Part shown: positions 1 through 5,006 of the stretch, one piece after another
Position numbering within the stretch: position 1 is the stretch's first letter
How the letters are laid out: each line of letters starts with the position of its first letter
Assembly: GCA_900552285.1 (NCBI GenBank)
Contig: URYV01000119.1
Span: 1-5,006 of the forward strand
Length of the DNA: 5,006 nucleotides
DNA from: an uncultured Oscillospiraceae bacterium
GTDB taxonomy: Bacteria; Bacillota; Clostridia; Oscillospirales; Acutalibacteraceae
Direction: 5' to 3'
The notes under the pieces: generated by a model
Database searches by the model: none
Told to the model about the DNA's origin: nothing
What the model saw: the letters and a program-made list of their open reading frames with translations, nothing else
Position numbers and translations under genes: made by a program

Positions 1-2
1 TA

Positions 3-254
3 AACGCGCCGCCGTTCTGCTTTTTAGACGAGGTTGACACCGCGCTTGACGATATAAACGTTGACCGCTTTGCCGATTATATGAAAAAATCGGGCTTTGC
101 CACGCAGTTTATCTGCGTAACGCACCGCCGCGGCACTATGGAGGCGGCGGATATGCTTTACGGTGTTACAATGCAGGAAAAGGGCATAACAAAGCTTATT
201 GAGCTGAATGTAGCGGAGCTTGAAAAAACGTTATTGCAGAACAAGGGCGCGTAA
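3..254 (+). CDS. smc: Chromosome segregation protein SMC, C-terminal end (5' truncated by window)
   Basis: The last 83 residues of SMC, the ATPase that forms the core of the bacterial condensin complex with ScpA and ScpB and compacts and segregates the chromosome. The frame is open from base 3 to the TAA at 252-254. Visible in this C-terminal half of the ABC-type head are the Walker B/D-loop segment FCFLDEVDTALDD (fragment residues 5-17, catalytic Glu at 10) and the switch histidine in THRRGTMEAADMLYGVTMQE (His 41), both close to the standard bacterial SMC pattern. The ABC signature motif, coiled coils, hinge and Walker A lie upstream, outside the window. The next gene starts 26 bases downstream with an FtsY N-terminus, which matches the common Firmicutes rnc-smc-ftsY order and supports the assignment. 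Hand-counted GC at third codon positions is about 61% (51/83). Confidence 0.94.
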   Translation, partial: NAPPFCFLDEVDTALDDINVDRFADYMKKSGFATQFICVTHRRGTMEAADMLYGVTMQEKGITKLIELNVAELEKTLLQNKGA

Positions 255-280
255 AATTTATTTCCGAAAGCAGGGTTAAA

Positions 281-466
281 ATGGGATTTTTCAGTAAAAT
301 TAAGCAGGGTCTTCAAAAAACGAGAGACTCAATTGCAAACAGCGTAAACAGCGTTATAAACAGCTTTACCAAAATTGACGAGGAGCTGTTTGAAGAGCTT
401 GAAGAAACGCTTGTAATGTCTGATATAGGCGTAAACACGGCAGGCGAAATATGCGAAAAGCTGCGC
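281..466 (+). pseudogene. ftsY: ftsY 5' fragment (N-domain start only)
   Basis: This stretch encodes the beginning of FtsY, the signal recognition particle receptor that docks ribosome-SRP complexes at the membrane. The protein opens with MGFFSKIKQGLQKTRDSI, an amphipathic basic helix typical of short FtsY proteins. IDEELFEELEETLVMSDIG (residues 32-50) follows and matches the first helices of the FtsY N domain. The match fades after EICEKLR (56-62), just where SerC sequence takes over. The rest of the N domain and the whole G domain (GTPase motifs G1-G5) are missing; a full FtsY is about 300 residues. Position directly after smc is the expected Firmicutes location. Third-position GC is about 45% (28/62, hand count), clearly lower than in the adjoining serC part. 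FtsY is essential in most bacteria, so a complete copy should exist elsewhere in the true genome. Confidence 0.88.
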
Positions 467-1219
467 CGCTACGGCGAGGCAAAGGCCGTCGCGTCTTCGG
501 CCGACAAGACCTATTCCTACATTCCGAAGCTCGACCCCGCGACCTTCACCAAGGACGCCGATTATTTCTACATCTGCATGAACAACACCATTTACGGCAC
601 CAAATTTCACGAGCTGCCCGACACCGGCGACGTGCCGCTCATTGCCGACATTTCTTCCTGCATTCTGTCCGAGCCCATCGACGTTTCCAAATTCGGTATG
701 CTTTATGCCGGAGCGCAGAAAAACGTTGCCCCCGCGGGTCTTACCATTGTCATAATCCGTGAGGATCTTCTCGGTCACGCAAGAGACATAACCCCCACCA
801 TGCTCAACTACGTCACCCATGCCGAGGCCGGCTCCATGTTCAACACTCCCCCCTGCTATAACATATACATCTGCAAGCTGGTTCTCGAGTGGCTCAAGAA
901 CGACATCGGCGGTCTTGAAAACATGAAGAAGATAAACGAGGAAAAATCCGGCATGATCTATGATTTCCTCGACAACAGCAAGATGTTCCGCGGAACCGTC
1001 GTTCCCGAGGACCGCTCCATGATGAACATTCCTTTTGTCACCGACAGCGACGAGCTCAACGCCAAATTCATCAAGGAGGCCGAGGAGGCGGGCTTTGTCA
1101 ATCTCAAGGGTCACCGTTCGGTCGGCGGCATGAGAGCTTCGGTCTACAATGCCATGCCTGTTGAGGGCTGCAGAAAGCTTGTGGAATTCATGAAGAAATT
1201 CGAGGAGGAAAACAGCTGA
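281..1219 (+). CDS. serC: Chimeric ORF: FtsY N-terminal stub joined in frame to SerC (phosphoserine aminotransferase) C-terminal two thirds
   Basis: One open frame of 312 codons made of two unrelated parts. Residues 1 to about 62 are the start of FtsY. From about residue 63 (RYGEAKAVASSADKTYSYIP) to the end it is SerC, the PLP-dependent enzyme that converts 3-phosphohydroxypyruvate and glutamate to phosphoserine and 2-oxoglutarate. SerC landmarks are the PLP-lysine motif YAGAQKNVAPAG (Lys147), GSMFNTPP (184-191), and the C-terminal GHRSVGGMRASVYNAMP (277-293). Judged against the E. coli protein of about 362 residues as remembered, roughly the first 110-115 residues are absent. These include the Gly-rich loop that holds the PLP phosphate, so I infer no aminotransferase activity. 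AGGG at 272-275 is a plausible ribosome binding site for the FtsY start. The stop overlaps the serA start (TGATG), so serC-serA coupling is intact. The join is probably an assembly chimera; a real deletion is possible. Confidence 0.9.
   Translation: MGFFSKIKQGLQKTRDSIANSVNSVINSFTKIDEELFEELEETLVMSDIGVNTAGEICEKLRRYGEAKAVASSADKTYSYIPKLDPATFTKDADYFYICMNNTIYGTKFHELPDTGDVPLIADISSCILSEPIDVSKFGMLYAGAQKNVAPAGLTIVIIREDLLGHARDITPTMLNYVTHAEAGSMFNTPPCYNIYICKLVLEWLKNDIGGLENMKKINEEKSGMIYDFLDNSKMFRGTVVPEDRSMMNIPFVTDSDELNAKFIKEAEEAGFVNLKGHRSVGGMRASVYNAMPVEGCRKLVEFMKKFEEENS
455..472 (+). other. Junction between ftsY-derived and serC-derived sequence
   Basis: The switch from FtsY to SerC homology falls between the codons of EKLR (residues 59-62) and YGEAK (64-68). 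The arginine codons at 464-469 could belong to either side. Over the 62 codons on each side, hand-counted third-position GC rises from about 45% to about 82% (51/62). No insertion sequence, inverted repeat or target duplication is visible around the join. The exact base cannot be fixed without an intact ftsY and serC from the same organism. Confidence 0.8.
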
Positions 1220-2388
1220 TGTTTAACATTAAAACCTTAAATAAAATTTCGCCCTCGGGGCTTTCCCGCTTTGACGGCGCAAAATATACCTACGGGGACG
1301 ACATCGAAAATCCCGACGCGATAATGGTTCGTTCGGCCAAAATGCACGACATGGCGTTTGAGGACGGTCTGCTTGCAATCGGCCGCGCGGGAGCGGGCGT
1401 CAACAACATTCCCCTTGACCGCTGCAGCGAGTCGGGAATCGTGGTTTTCAACACCCCCGGCGCAAACGCAAACGCCGTTAAGGAGCTTGTCATTGCCGGA
1501 ATGCTGATATGCTCGAGAAGAGTTATTCCCGCCATCGAATGGGAAAAGACCCTTAAGGGCAACGGCGCCGAGGTGGCCAAAATGGTGGAAAAGGGCAAAA
1601 GCGCCTTCACCGGCCCCGAGCTTATGGGCAAAACTCTCGGTGTTATCGGCCTCGGAGCCATCGGAATCGGCGTGGCCAACACGGCCAAGTCGCTGGGCAT
1701 GGAGGTATACGGCTATGACCCCTATCTGTCGGTCGACGCCGCATGGCACCTCTCCCGTTCCATTAAGCATTCGTCAAATCTCGACGAGATTTTCGCCAAC
1801 TGCGATTACATAACCGTTCATGTTCCCCTCACCGACGAGACAAGGGACATGATAAGCGCAAAGACCATTGCCGGCATGAAGGACGGGGTCAGAATTCTCA
1901 ATTTCGCCCGCGGAGACCTTGTCAACACCGCCGACATAATCGCCGCCCTGTCCACCGGTAAGGTTGCGGCCTATGTGACCGACTTTGCCAACGACGAGCT
2001 GCTGGGCGTTGAGGGCGTCATCGCCATTCCCCATCTCGGCGCCTCCACCCCCGAGGCCGAGGACAACTGCGCATCCATGGCGGCCGGCGAACTCATCGAC
2101 TATCTCGAAAACGGAAATATTGTCAATTCGGTCAATATGCCCGCCGTTTCCTGCCACCGTACCGAGGGTGCCAGAATCTGCGTTATTCACAAGAACAATC
2201 CCGGCATGATCAACAAGCTTTCGGCGCTGTTCTCCTCCAAGAACATCAATATCGAAAATATGCTCAACAAGTCCAAAAAGGACTATGCATACACCCTTAT
2301 TGACGTTGCCGAAAAGGAAATCGACGAATCGATTGTCGACGGCATTAAAAATGTCGAAGGAACAATTCGCGTCCGCGTGATTAAGTAA
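1219..2388 (+). CDS. serA: D-3-phosphoglycerate dehydrogenase with C-terminal ACT domain
   Basis: Catalyses the first step of the phosphorylated serine pathway, oxidising 3-phosphoglycerate to 3-phosphohydroxypyruvate with NAD+, in the cytoplasm. It is a complete 389-residue protein. Seen in order: an N-terminal half of the substrate domain with GRAGAGVNNIPLD (55-67) and FNTPGANANAVKEL (77-90); a Rossmann NAD-binding domain with GLGAIG (144-149) and the ribose-binding Asp in YGYDPY (Asp167); a catalytic triad that reads as Arg231 (NFARGDLV), Glu260 (NDELL) and His272 (PHLGAST); and an ACT domain from about 317 to 389 (ARICVIHKNNPGMINKLSAL). ACT domain without the extra ASB domain is the architecture of serine-regulated enzymes such as E. 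coli SerA, so feedback by serine is possible but inferred. The ATG overlaps the stop of the preceding ORF by one base (TGATG), with GAGGAGG at 1202-1208 as ribosome binding site. A terminator follows. Confidence 0.96.
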   Translation: MFNIKTLNKISPSGLSRFDGAKYTYGDDIENPDAIMVRSAKMHDMAFEDGLLAIGRAGAGVNNIPLDRCSESGIVVFNTPGANANAVKELVIAGMLICSRRVIPAIEWEKTLKGNGAEVAKMVEKGKSAFTGPELMGKTLGVIGLGAIGIGVANTAKSLGMEVYGYDPYLSVDAAWHLSRSIKHSSNLDEIFANCDYITVHVPLTDETRDMISAKTIAGMKDGVRILNFARGDLVNTADIIAALSTGKVAAYVTDFANDELLGVEGVIAIPHLGASTPEAEDNCASMAAGELIDYLENGNIVNSVNMPAVSCHRTEGARICVIHKNNPGMINKLSALFSSKNINIENMLNKSKKDYAYTLIDVAEKEIDESIVDGIKNVEGTIRVRVIK

Positions 2389-2394
2389 AGTGAT

Positions 2395-2434
2395 AAAGGC
2401 AAACTGTGAATTGTTTCGCTTTTTGCCTTTTTTT
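2395..2434 (+). terminator. Rho-independent terminator after serA
   Basis: AAAGGCAAA (2395-2403) pairs perfectly with TTTGCCTTT (2422-2430) across an 18-base loop, and the run of T continues to 2434. It begins seven bases after the serA stop. The stem is rather AT-rich and the loop long, so efficiency is uncertain, but position and T-tract fit the end of the serC-serA transcript. Confidence 0.72.
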
Positions 2435-2435
2435 G

Positions 2436-2464
2436 TTGACAGGCAAATTTATGTGTTGTAATAT
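2436..2464 (+). promoter_or_regulatory. Sigma-A/sigma-70-like promoter for the zinc-ribbon/DUF2752 unit
   Basis: A perfect -35 box TTGACA (2436-2441) is followed after exactly 17 bases by TAATAT (2459-2464), one mismatch from the -10 consensus. Transcription would start around 2470, giving a leader of about 20 bases before the ATG at 2491. GAGG at 2479-2482 serves as ribosome binding site eight bases upstream of the start. The promoter abuts the serA terminator T-tract, so the two units look independently transcribed. Confidence 0.75.
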
Positions 2465-2490
2465 AAATTCAGGAAAGCGAGGTAAAAATT

Positions 2491-3066
2491 ATGTTTTGTA
2501 GAAATTGCGGAACCCAAATGGAGGACGGCGCGTCCTTCTGCCCTTCTTGCGGAGCCAAGGTCGAGGCCGAAAACGCAAATCAAACCCCAAACGGCGGACA
2601 GCAGGCTCAGTATAACGGTCAGCCCGGAGCACAGCCTCCATACGGCCAGCCTCCATACGGCCAGCCTCCCTACGGCGGTCAGCCCAACGGAAATCAGCCG
2701 CCCTACGGTCAGCAGCCCTTTGCCCCCGCACCTCAAGGACAAAATGACCGTAACATTGCCATTGCGATATTGCTCAGCTTTGTGACCTGCGGCATATACG
2801 CAATATATTGGTTCATAACCCTGACCGACGAGGTCAATGCAAAGTACGGCGACCCCAACGCCACAAGCGGCGCAATGGCCTTCCTGTTCACCCTCATCAC
2901 CTGCGGAATCTACGGATATTTCTGGGCTTACAAGCTCGGCGAAAAGGTGGACGCCATAAAGGGCAATCCCGGCGGCAGCTCGAATGTTCTCTTTGTTGTG
3001 CTTGAAGTTTTCGGGCTCAACATAGTCAATCTTGCGCTGGCACAGGATGCGGTAAACAAATATTGA
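2491..3066 (+). CDS. Zinc-ribbon and DUF4234 membrane protein with QPPYG repeats
   Basis: A 191-residue protein of unknown function in three parts. Residues 1-22 are a small zinc ribbon with CxxC pairs at Cys3/Cys6 and Cys17/Cys20, the common 'zinc-ribbon domain' found at the start of many Firmicutes membrane proteins. Residues 30-85 form a flexible Gln/Pro/Gly/Tyr-rich linker containing four QPPYG units. Residues 87-191 are membrane-embedded and resemble DUF4234. Hydrophobic segments lie at about 89-111, 127-147 and 166-184, and the first two share the motif TCGIY (99-103 and 137-141), followed by an aromatic stretch and a charged end. No signal peptide is seen, so the ribbon and linker are probably cytoplasmic (inference). 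It has its own strong promoter and is coupled to the next gene by a TGATG overlap. The fold assignment is from pattern recognition; no enzymatic role is suggested. Confidence 0.86.
   Translation: MFCRNCGTQMEDGASFCPSCGAKVEAENANQTPNGGQQAQYNGQPGAQPPYGQPPYGQPPYGGQPNGNQPPYGQQPFAPAPQGQNDRNIAIAILLSFVTCGIYAIYWFITLTDEVNAKYGDPNATSGAMAFLFTLITCGIYGYFWAYKLGEKVDAIKGNPGGSSNVLFVVLEVFGLNIVNLALAQDAVNKY
2632..2676 (+). repeat. Three tandem 15-bp units encoding QPPYG
   Basis: The unit CAGCCTCCATACGGC occurs at 2632-2646 and 2647-2661, and with one change (A to C) at 2662-2676. It is in frame, so each unit adds the pentapeptide QPPYG. A fourth, diverged coding unit (also QPPYG) lies near 2696-2710. Such exact tandem copies are prone to slippage, and the copy number may vary between strains without breaking the frame. 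Confidence 0.93.
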
Positions 3067-3422
3067 TGAAAAGCAAAAGGCTTTCGGCCGCCGTTAAATT
3101 TGCGGCGGCTCTTTTCGTTCTTGCGGCGGTGAGCTTTACGGTTGGCTGCCCCTTTTATCGGGTGACCGGGCTTAAATGCCCCGGCTGCGGCGTTTCAAGA
3201 ATGATTTTAAGCGTCTTTCGCGGCGAGTTTTCGGCGGCTTTTTTCTATAACCCCGTGATTTTTTGCCTGCTGCCCCTTTGGGCGGTGTGCCTTTTGCTGC
3301 ATTATTTCTCAAAAAGGCCCCGTAAAGGGTTCGAAAACGCCGTCCTTTACGGCTCGATTGCCGCCCTCGCGGTTTTCGGCGTTTTGAGGAATATTTTCCC
3401 GATGGGATTTCCGTCCGTATAA
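3066..3422 (+). CDS. DUF2752 family small membrane protein
   Basis: A 118-residue membrane protein matching the DUF2752 pattern, function unknown. The defining motif is visible as CPFYRVTGLKCPGCGVSRM (residues 28-46), with Cys28 and the CPGC pair Cys38/Cys41 followed by the usual GxxR. Hydrophobic segments at about 8-26, 62-80 and 93-108 suggest three membrane helices. ATG at 3066 is chosen over the in-frame TTG three bases earlier because it forms a TGATG overlap with the stop of the zinc-ribbon gene, a typical translational-coupling arrangement. The pair therefore probably forms a two-gene operon, read from the promoter at 2436 and ended by the hairpin at 3437. The cysteines could bind metal or form a disulfide, but that is speculation. 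Confidence 0.86.
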   Translation: MKSKRLSAAVKFAAALFVLAAVSFTVGCPFYRVTGLKCPGCGVSRMILSVFRGEFSAAFFYNPVIFCLLPLWAVCLLLHYFSKRPRKGFENAVLYGSIAALAVFGVLRNIFPMGFPSV

Positions 3423-3436
3423 AAATATAAAAAACA

Positions 3437-3475
3437 ACCCCCGACGCGGCATTTTGGCTGCATCGGGGGTTTTTG
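3437..3475. terminator. Bidirectional terminator between convergent genes
   Basis: ACCCCCGACGC (3437-3447) pairs with GCATCGGGGGT (3460-3470) with one C/A mismatch. The inner GGC/GCT bases (3448-3450 with 3457-3459) extend the stem to a six-base loop. On the plus strand T-rich sequence follows (GTTTTTGTT). On the minus strand the A-rich stretch 3421-3436 becomes a U-tract. It lies 15 bases after the DUF2752 stop and 17 bases from the end of the minus-strand hydrolase gene, so it can serve both. Confidence 0.87.
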
Positions 3476-3491
3476 TTCAAGCATCTGCTGC

Positions 3492-5006
3492 TTATTCGGC
3501 GGGGAATACGTCGATTTTGTTTACCGCCTTTTGGAGTATGAGCAGCGAATCGGTTACCGTGATTTTTCCGTCGCCGTCCACGTCGGCGCGCTTTTGTGCG
3601 TCATCGTCAAGAGCGATTTTGTTGACCGACGATTGAAGGGCGAGCAGCGCGTCGGTAACGGTGATTTCGCCGTCGCCGTCGGTGTCGCCGAATTTTACTG
3701 CCGAGGAGACGCGTCTGATATAAATTATGTCGGAGTCTCCGCCGCCGTTGTGCTCGTTTTCGTCAAGGGTCATTTCCACACCGACGCTCATGAGCTCGGC
3801 GCCGCTTGCGGTTACCGTGCCGTCAAAATCGGCAAAGGTCAGCTCATAGGTATCGTCGGGATTAAGCCCTTTAAGACGAATGTTTTTGCTGCTTGGAGAA
3901 AACTTTCCGCCGTGGTTGAACACAAGGGCAAAGCCGTCCTGTTTGTCGGGATTTATATAGCTGTAGGCATACCACTCGTTCCCTGAGACATTGCTGTCTG
4001 TCAGCTCGTAAATGTCGTCGTAGAAATAGCCGTTAATGCTCTTCCATTCGCTTATGCAGTCGCGAAGCAGCTGTTTTCTCTGTTCGCTGAAGCCCTCGAT
4101 GTTGACCTGGCAGGCTATCGATTGGCGAAAGGAGGAACGCATGATATATTTGTCGGTGAAGGTGTGATAGTTGTCAAAGCCGGTGTTTGCGCCGGTAAAG
4201 GGGAACCAGCAGGCAAGACCATAGCTTGCTCTGTGGCGGGCGGTCAGATCGTTATAGTTGTAATCGGTGGGATGAAGTGCCACGGCTCGGCGCATGGTCT
4301 CAAGCTCGAGACGGTGGCCGCCGGAGGCGCAGGAGTCGATCATCTCGATGTTGTCAAGGGAGAGAATGTTGTCCCAAAGCCGGAGATGTCCCTGAACTCC
4401 GCCGTTTTCAATCATTCCCGCTCGGTCGGGCTCGGCGGCGTTAATCTGATTCCAAATGCGCAGCGTCCAGCCGTTGTTGAAGTCCTCACGGTAAATTGAG
4501 ATGTTTCCTTCGGTCAGCACGGTTTTGATTTTGTCGGTCATCCAGAAAAGAGCCTCATTGTTCCCCAAATCGAAGATGTGATAGTCGTCGGGGCCGACCG
4601 CGGTGTTTTTGGCGCCGTTATAACCGACTATCCATTCCTTTTTGGCTCCGTAAAGGTCAAACTCGTTGTCTTTAAGGGAAAAGGCGTTTCGTTCGGGCTC
4701 GAACCAAAGTATCACGCCGCCCTTCATGCCGGCATTTTTGCAGGCCTCGCTGACCGAAAGCAGCTTGTTCGGGAAACGGTCGGTGTCCATGGTCCAGTTG
4801 CCGACGTGAATCCAGGTTTTTGTGTTGCCGTCGATATACCAACCGGCGTCTATCCAAAAATAGTCGATGTCGACATTCTGTTCGTTGTAATAATTTATAC
4901 GTCTGACCATGTTCTGCTCGGTTTCCCGCATGACCTCGCCGGGAAGTCCGGCGATAAAGGGCTCGAGGTTGGTCTTGCCGTCCTTTTTATACATATTGCA
5001 GTCGAT
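3492..5006 (-). CDS. GH36-like alpha-galactosidase-type glycoside hydrolase with C-terminal dockerin (5' truncated by window)
   Basis: The frame is open to the window edge. The first ATG (4992-4994) is internal, because codons continue upstream and the protein starts mid-domain, so the true start, signal peptide and N-terminal beta-sandwich lie outside. Residues below are numbered from that Met. A (beta/alpha)8 barrel of clan GH-D type is indicated by FWIDAGWY (46-53), ILWFEPERNAFS (95-106), the likely nucleophile Asp171 in YREDFN, and IDSCASGGHRLELETMRRAV (219-238). Asp244 (HPTDY) aligns with the acid/base region of GH36 enzymes. A C-terminal beta domain (about 340-430) follows, then a type I dockerin (about 435-495). 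The expected role is retaining hydrolysis of terminal alpha-galactosides or related alpha-linked sugars on plant polysaccharides, secreted and scaffold-bound. Exact substrate is uncertain because the motifs differ from classic alpha-galactosidases. Confidence 0.88.
   Translation of the reverse strand: MDCNMYKKDGKTNLEPFIAGLPGEVMRETEQNMVRRINYYNEQNVDIDYFWIDAGWYIDGNTKTWIHVGNWTMDTDRFPNKLLSVSEACKNAGMKGGVILWFEPERNAFSLKDNEFDLYGAKKEWIVGYNGAKNTAVGPDDYHIFDLGNNEALFWMTDKIKTVLTEGNISIYREDFNNGWTLRIWNQINAAEPDRAGMIENGGVQGHLRLWDNILSLDNIEMIDSCASGGHRLELETMRRAVALHPTDYNYNDLTARHRASYGLACWFPFTGANTGFDNYHTFTDKYIMRSSFRQSIACQVNIEGFSEQRKQLLRDCISEWKSINGYFYDDIYELTDSNVSGNEWYAYSYINPDKQDGFALVFNHGGKFSPSSKNIRLKGLNPDDTYELTFADFDGTVTASGAELMSVGVEMTLDENEHNGGGDSDIIYIRRVSSAVKFGDTDGDGEITVTDALLALQSSVNKIALDDDAQKRADVDGDGKITVTDSLLILQKAVNKIDVFPAE
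3510..3692 (-). other. Type I dockerin-coding segment
   Basis: Two near-duplicate calcium-loop/helix units, 34 residues apart, end the hydrolase: GDTDGDGEITVTDALLALQ (436-454) and ADVDGDGKITVTDSLLILQ (470-488). Calcium ligands fit at Asp437/439/441/448 and Asp471/473/475/482. Each unit ends in an NKI helix tail. Dockerins bind cohesin modules of scaffoldins or cell-surface anchors, so the enzyme probably belongs to a cellulosome or a simpler cohesin-dockerin system. Confidence 0.93.

Noticed and set aside
329..1114. Long open minus-strand frame (261 codons) opposite the ftsY/serC ORF
   Set aside because: It lies wholly antisense to a gene with clear protein homology, and arises from strong codon bias; its translation shows no recognisable domain.
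281..1219. A genuine, functional FtsY-SerC fusion linking protein targeting to serine synthesis
   Set aside because: The FtsY part has no GTPase domain and the SerC part lacks its PLP-phosphate loop; the break is mid-domain in both, as in a random join rather than an evolved domain fusion.
1237..2190. Several minus-strand open frames opposite serA
   Set aside because: Antisense to a complete, well-conserved serA; the translations are low-complexity and resemble no family.
2389..2435. Riboswitch or leader element between serA and the zinc-ribbon gene
   Set aside because: The space holds only a simple hairpin with a T-tract directly before a promoter; it is too short for an aptamer and has no alternative pairing that I can see.
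2632..2676. CRISPR-like direct repeats
   Set aside because: The units are 15 bp, directly adjacent without spacers, and in frame within a coding linker.
3063..3065. TTG as start codon of the DUF2752 gene
   Set aside because: It adds only one residue, and the ATG at 3066 gives the standard TGATG coupling overlap.
3531..4499. Plus-strand open frames across the hydrolase gene
   Set aside because: They are antisense to a gene with clear GH36 and dockerin motifs, and their translations show no domain.

Overview
The window looks like a fragment of a Clostridia-type (Oscillospiraceae/Ruminococcaceae-like) anaerobe, possibly from a gut or other fibre-degrading community. The grounds are the smc-ftsY gene order typical of Firmicutes, Clostridia-style short SerA and SerC proteins, a zinc-ribbon/DUF4234 plus DUF2752 membrane-protein pair, and a glycoside hydrolase ending in a type I dockerin. 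The taxonomic placement is inference from these features, not a database match.

Layout. Positions 3-254 (+) hold the C-terminal end of the chromosome-segregation ATPase SMC. At 281 a gene starts exactly as ftsY should (signal recognition particle receptor), but after about 62 codons it becomes, in frame, the C-terminal two thirds of phosphoserine aminotransferase SerC (to 1219). Both parent proteins are incomplete: FtsY has lost its whole GTPase domain and SerC its N-terminal PLP-phosphate-binding part. A complete serA (1219-2388, phosphoglycerate dehydrogenase with an ACT domain) follows with a one-base overlap and makes the natural serC-serA serine-biosynthesis pair. A hairpin terminator closes that unit.

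A strong sigma-A-like promoter (TTGACA, 17 nt, TAATAT) then opens a two-gene unit: a zinc-ribbon/QPPYG-repeat/DUF4234 membrane protein (2491-3066) and a translationally coupled small DUF2752 membrane protein (3066-3422). A terminator that can work in both directions (3437-3475) separates this unit from a convergent minus-strand gene, 3492-5006. That gene is the C-terminal part of a GH36-like alpha-galactosidase-type enzyme with a dockerin, so it is probably secreted and attached to a cohesin-bearing scaffold.

The main anomaly is the ftsY/serC join near 455-472. It joins two unrelated housekeeping loci and would leave neither protein functional, so the likeliest explanation is a chimeric contig; a real deletion or rearrangement is the alternative. 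Everything from about 470 onward is self-consistent, as is everything before about 460. Apart from this I see no mobile element, CRISPR array, tRNA or rRNA. Non-coding stretches are all short (255-280, 2389-2490, 3423-3491).
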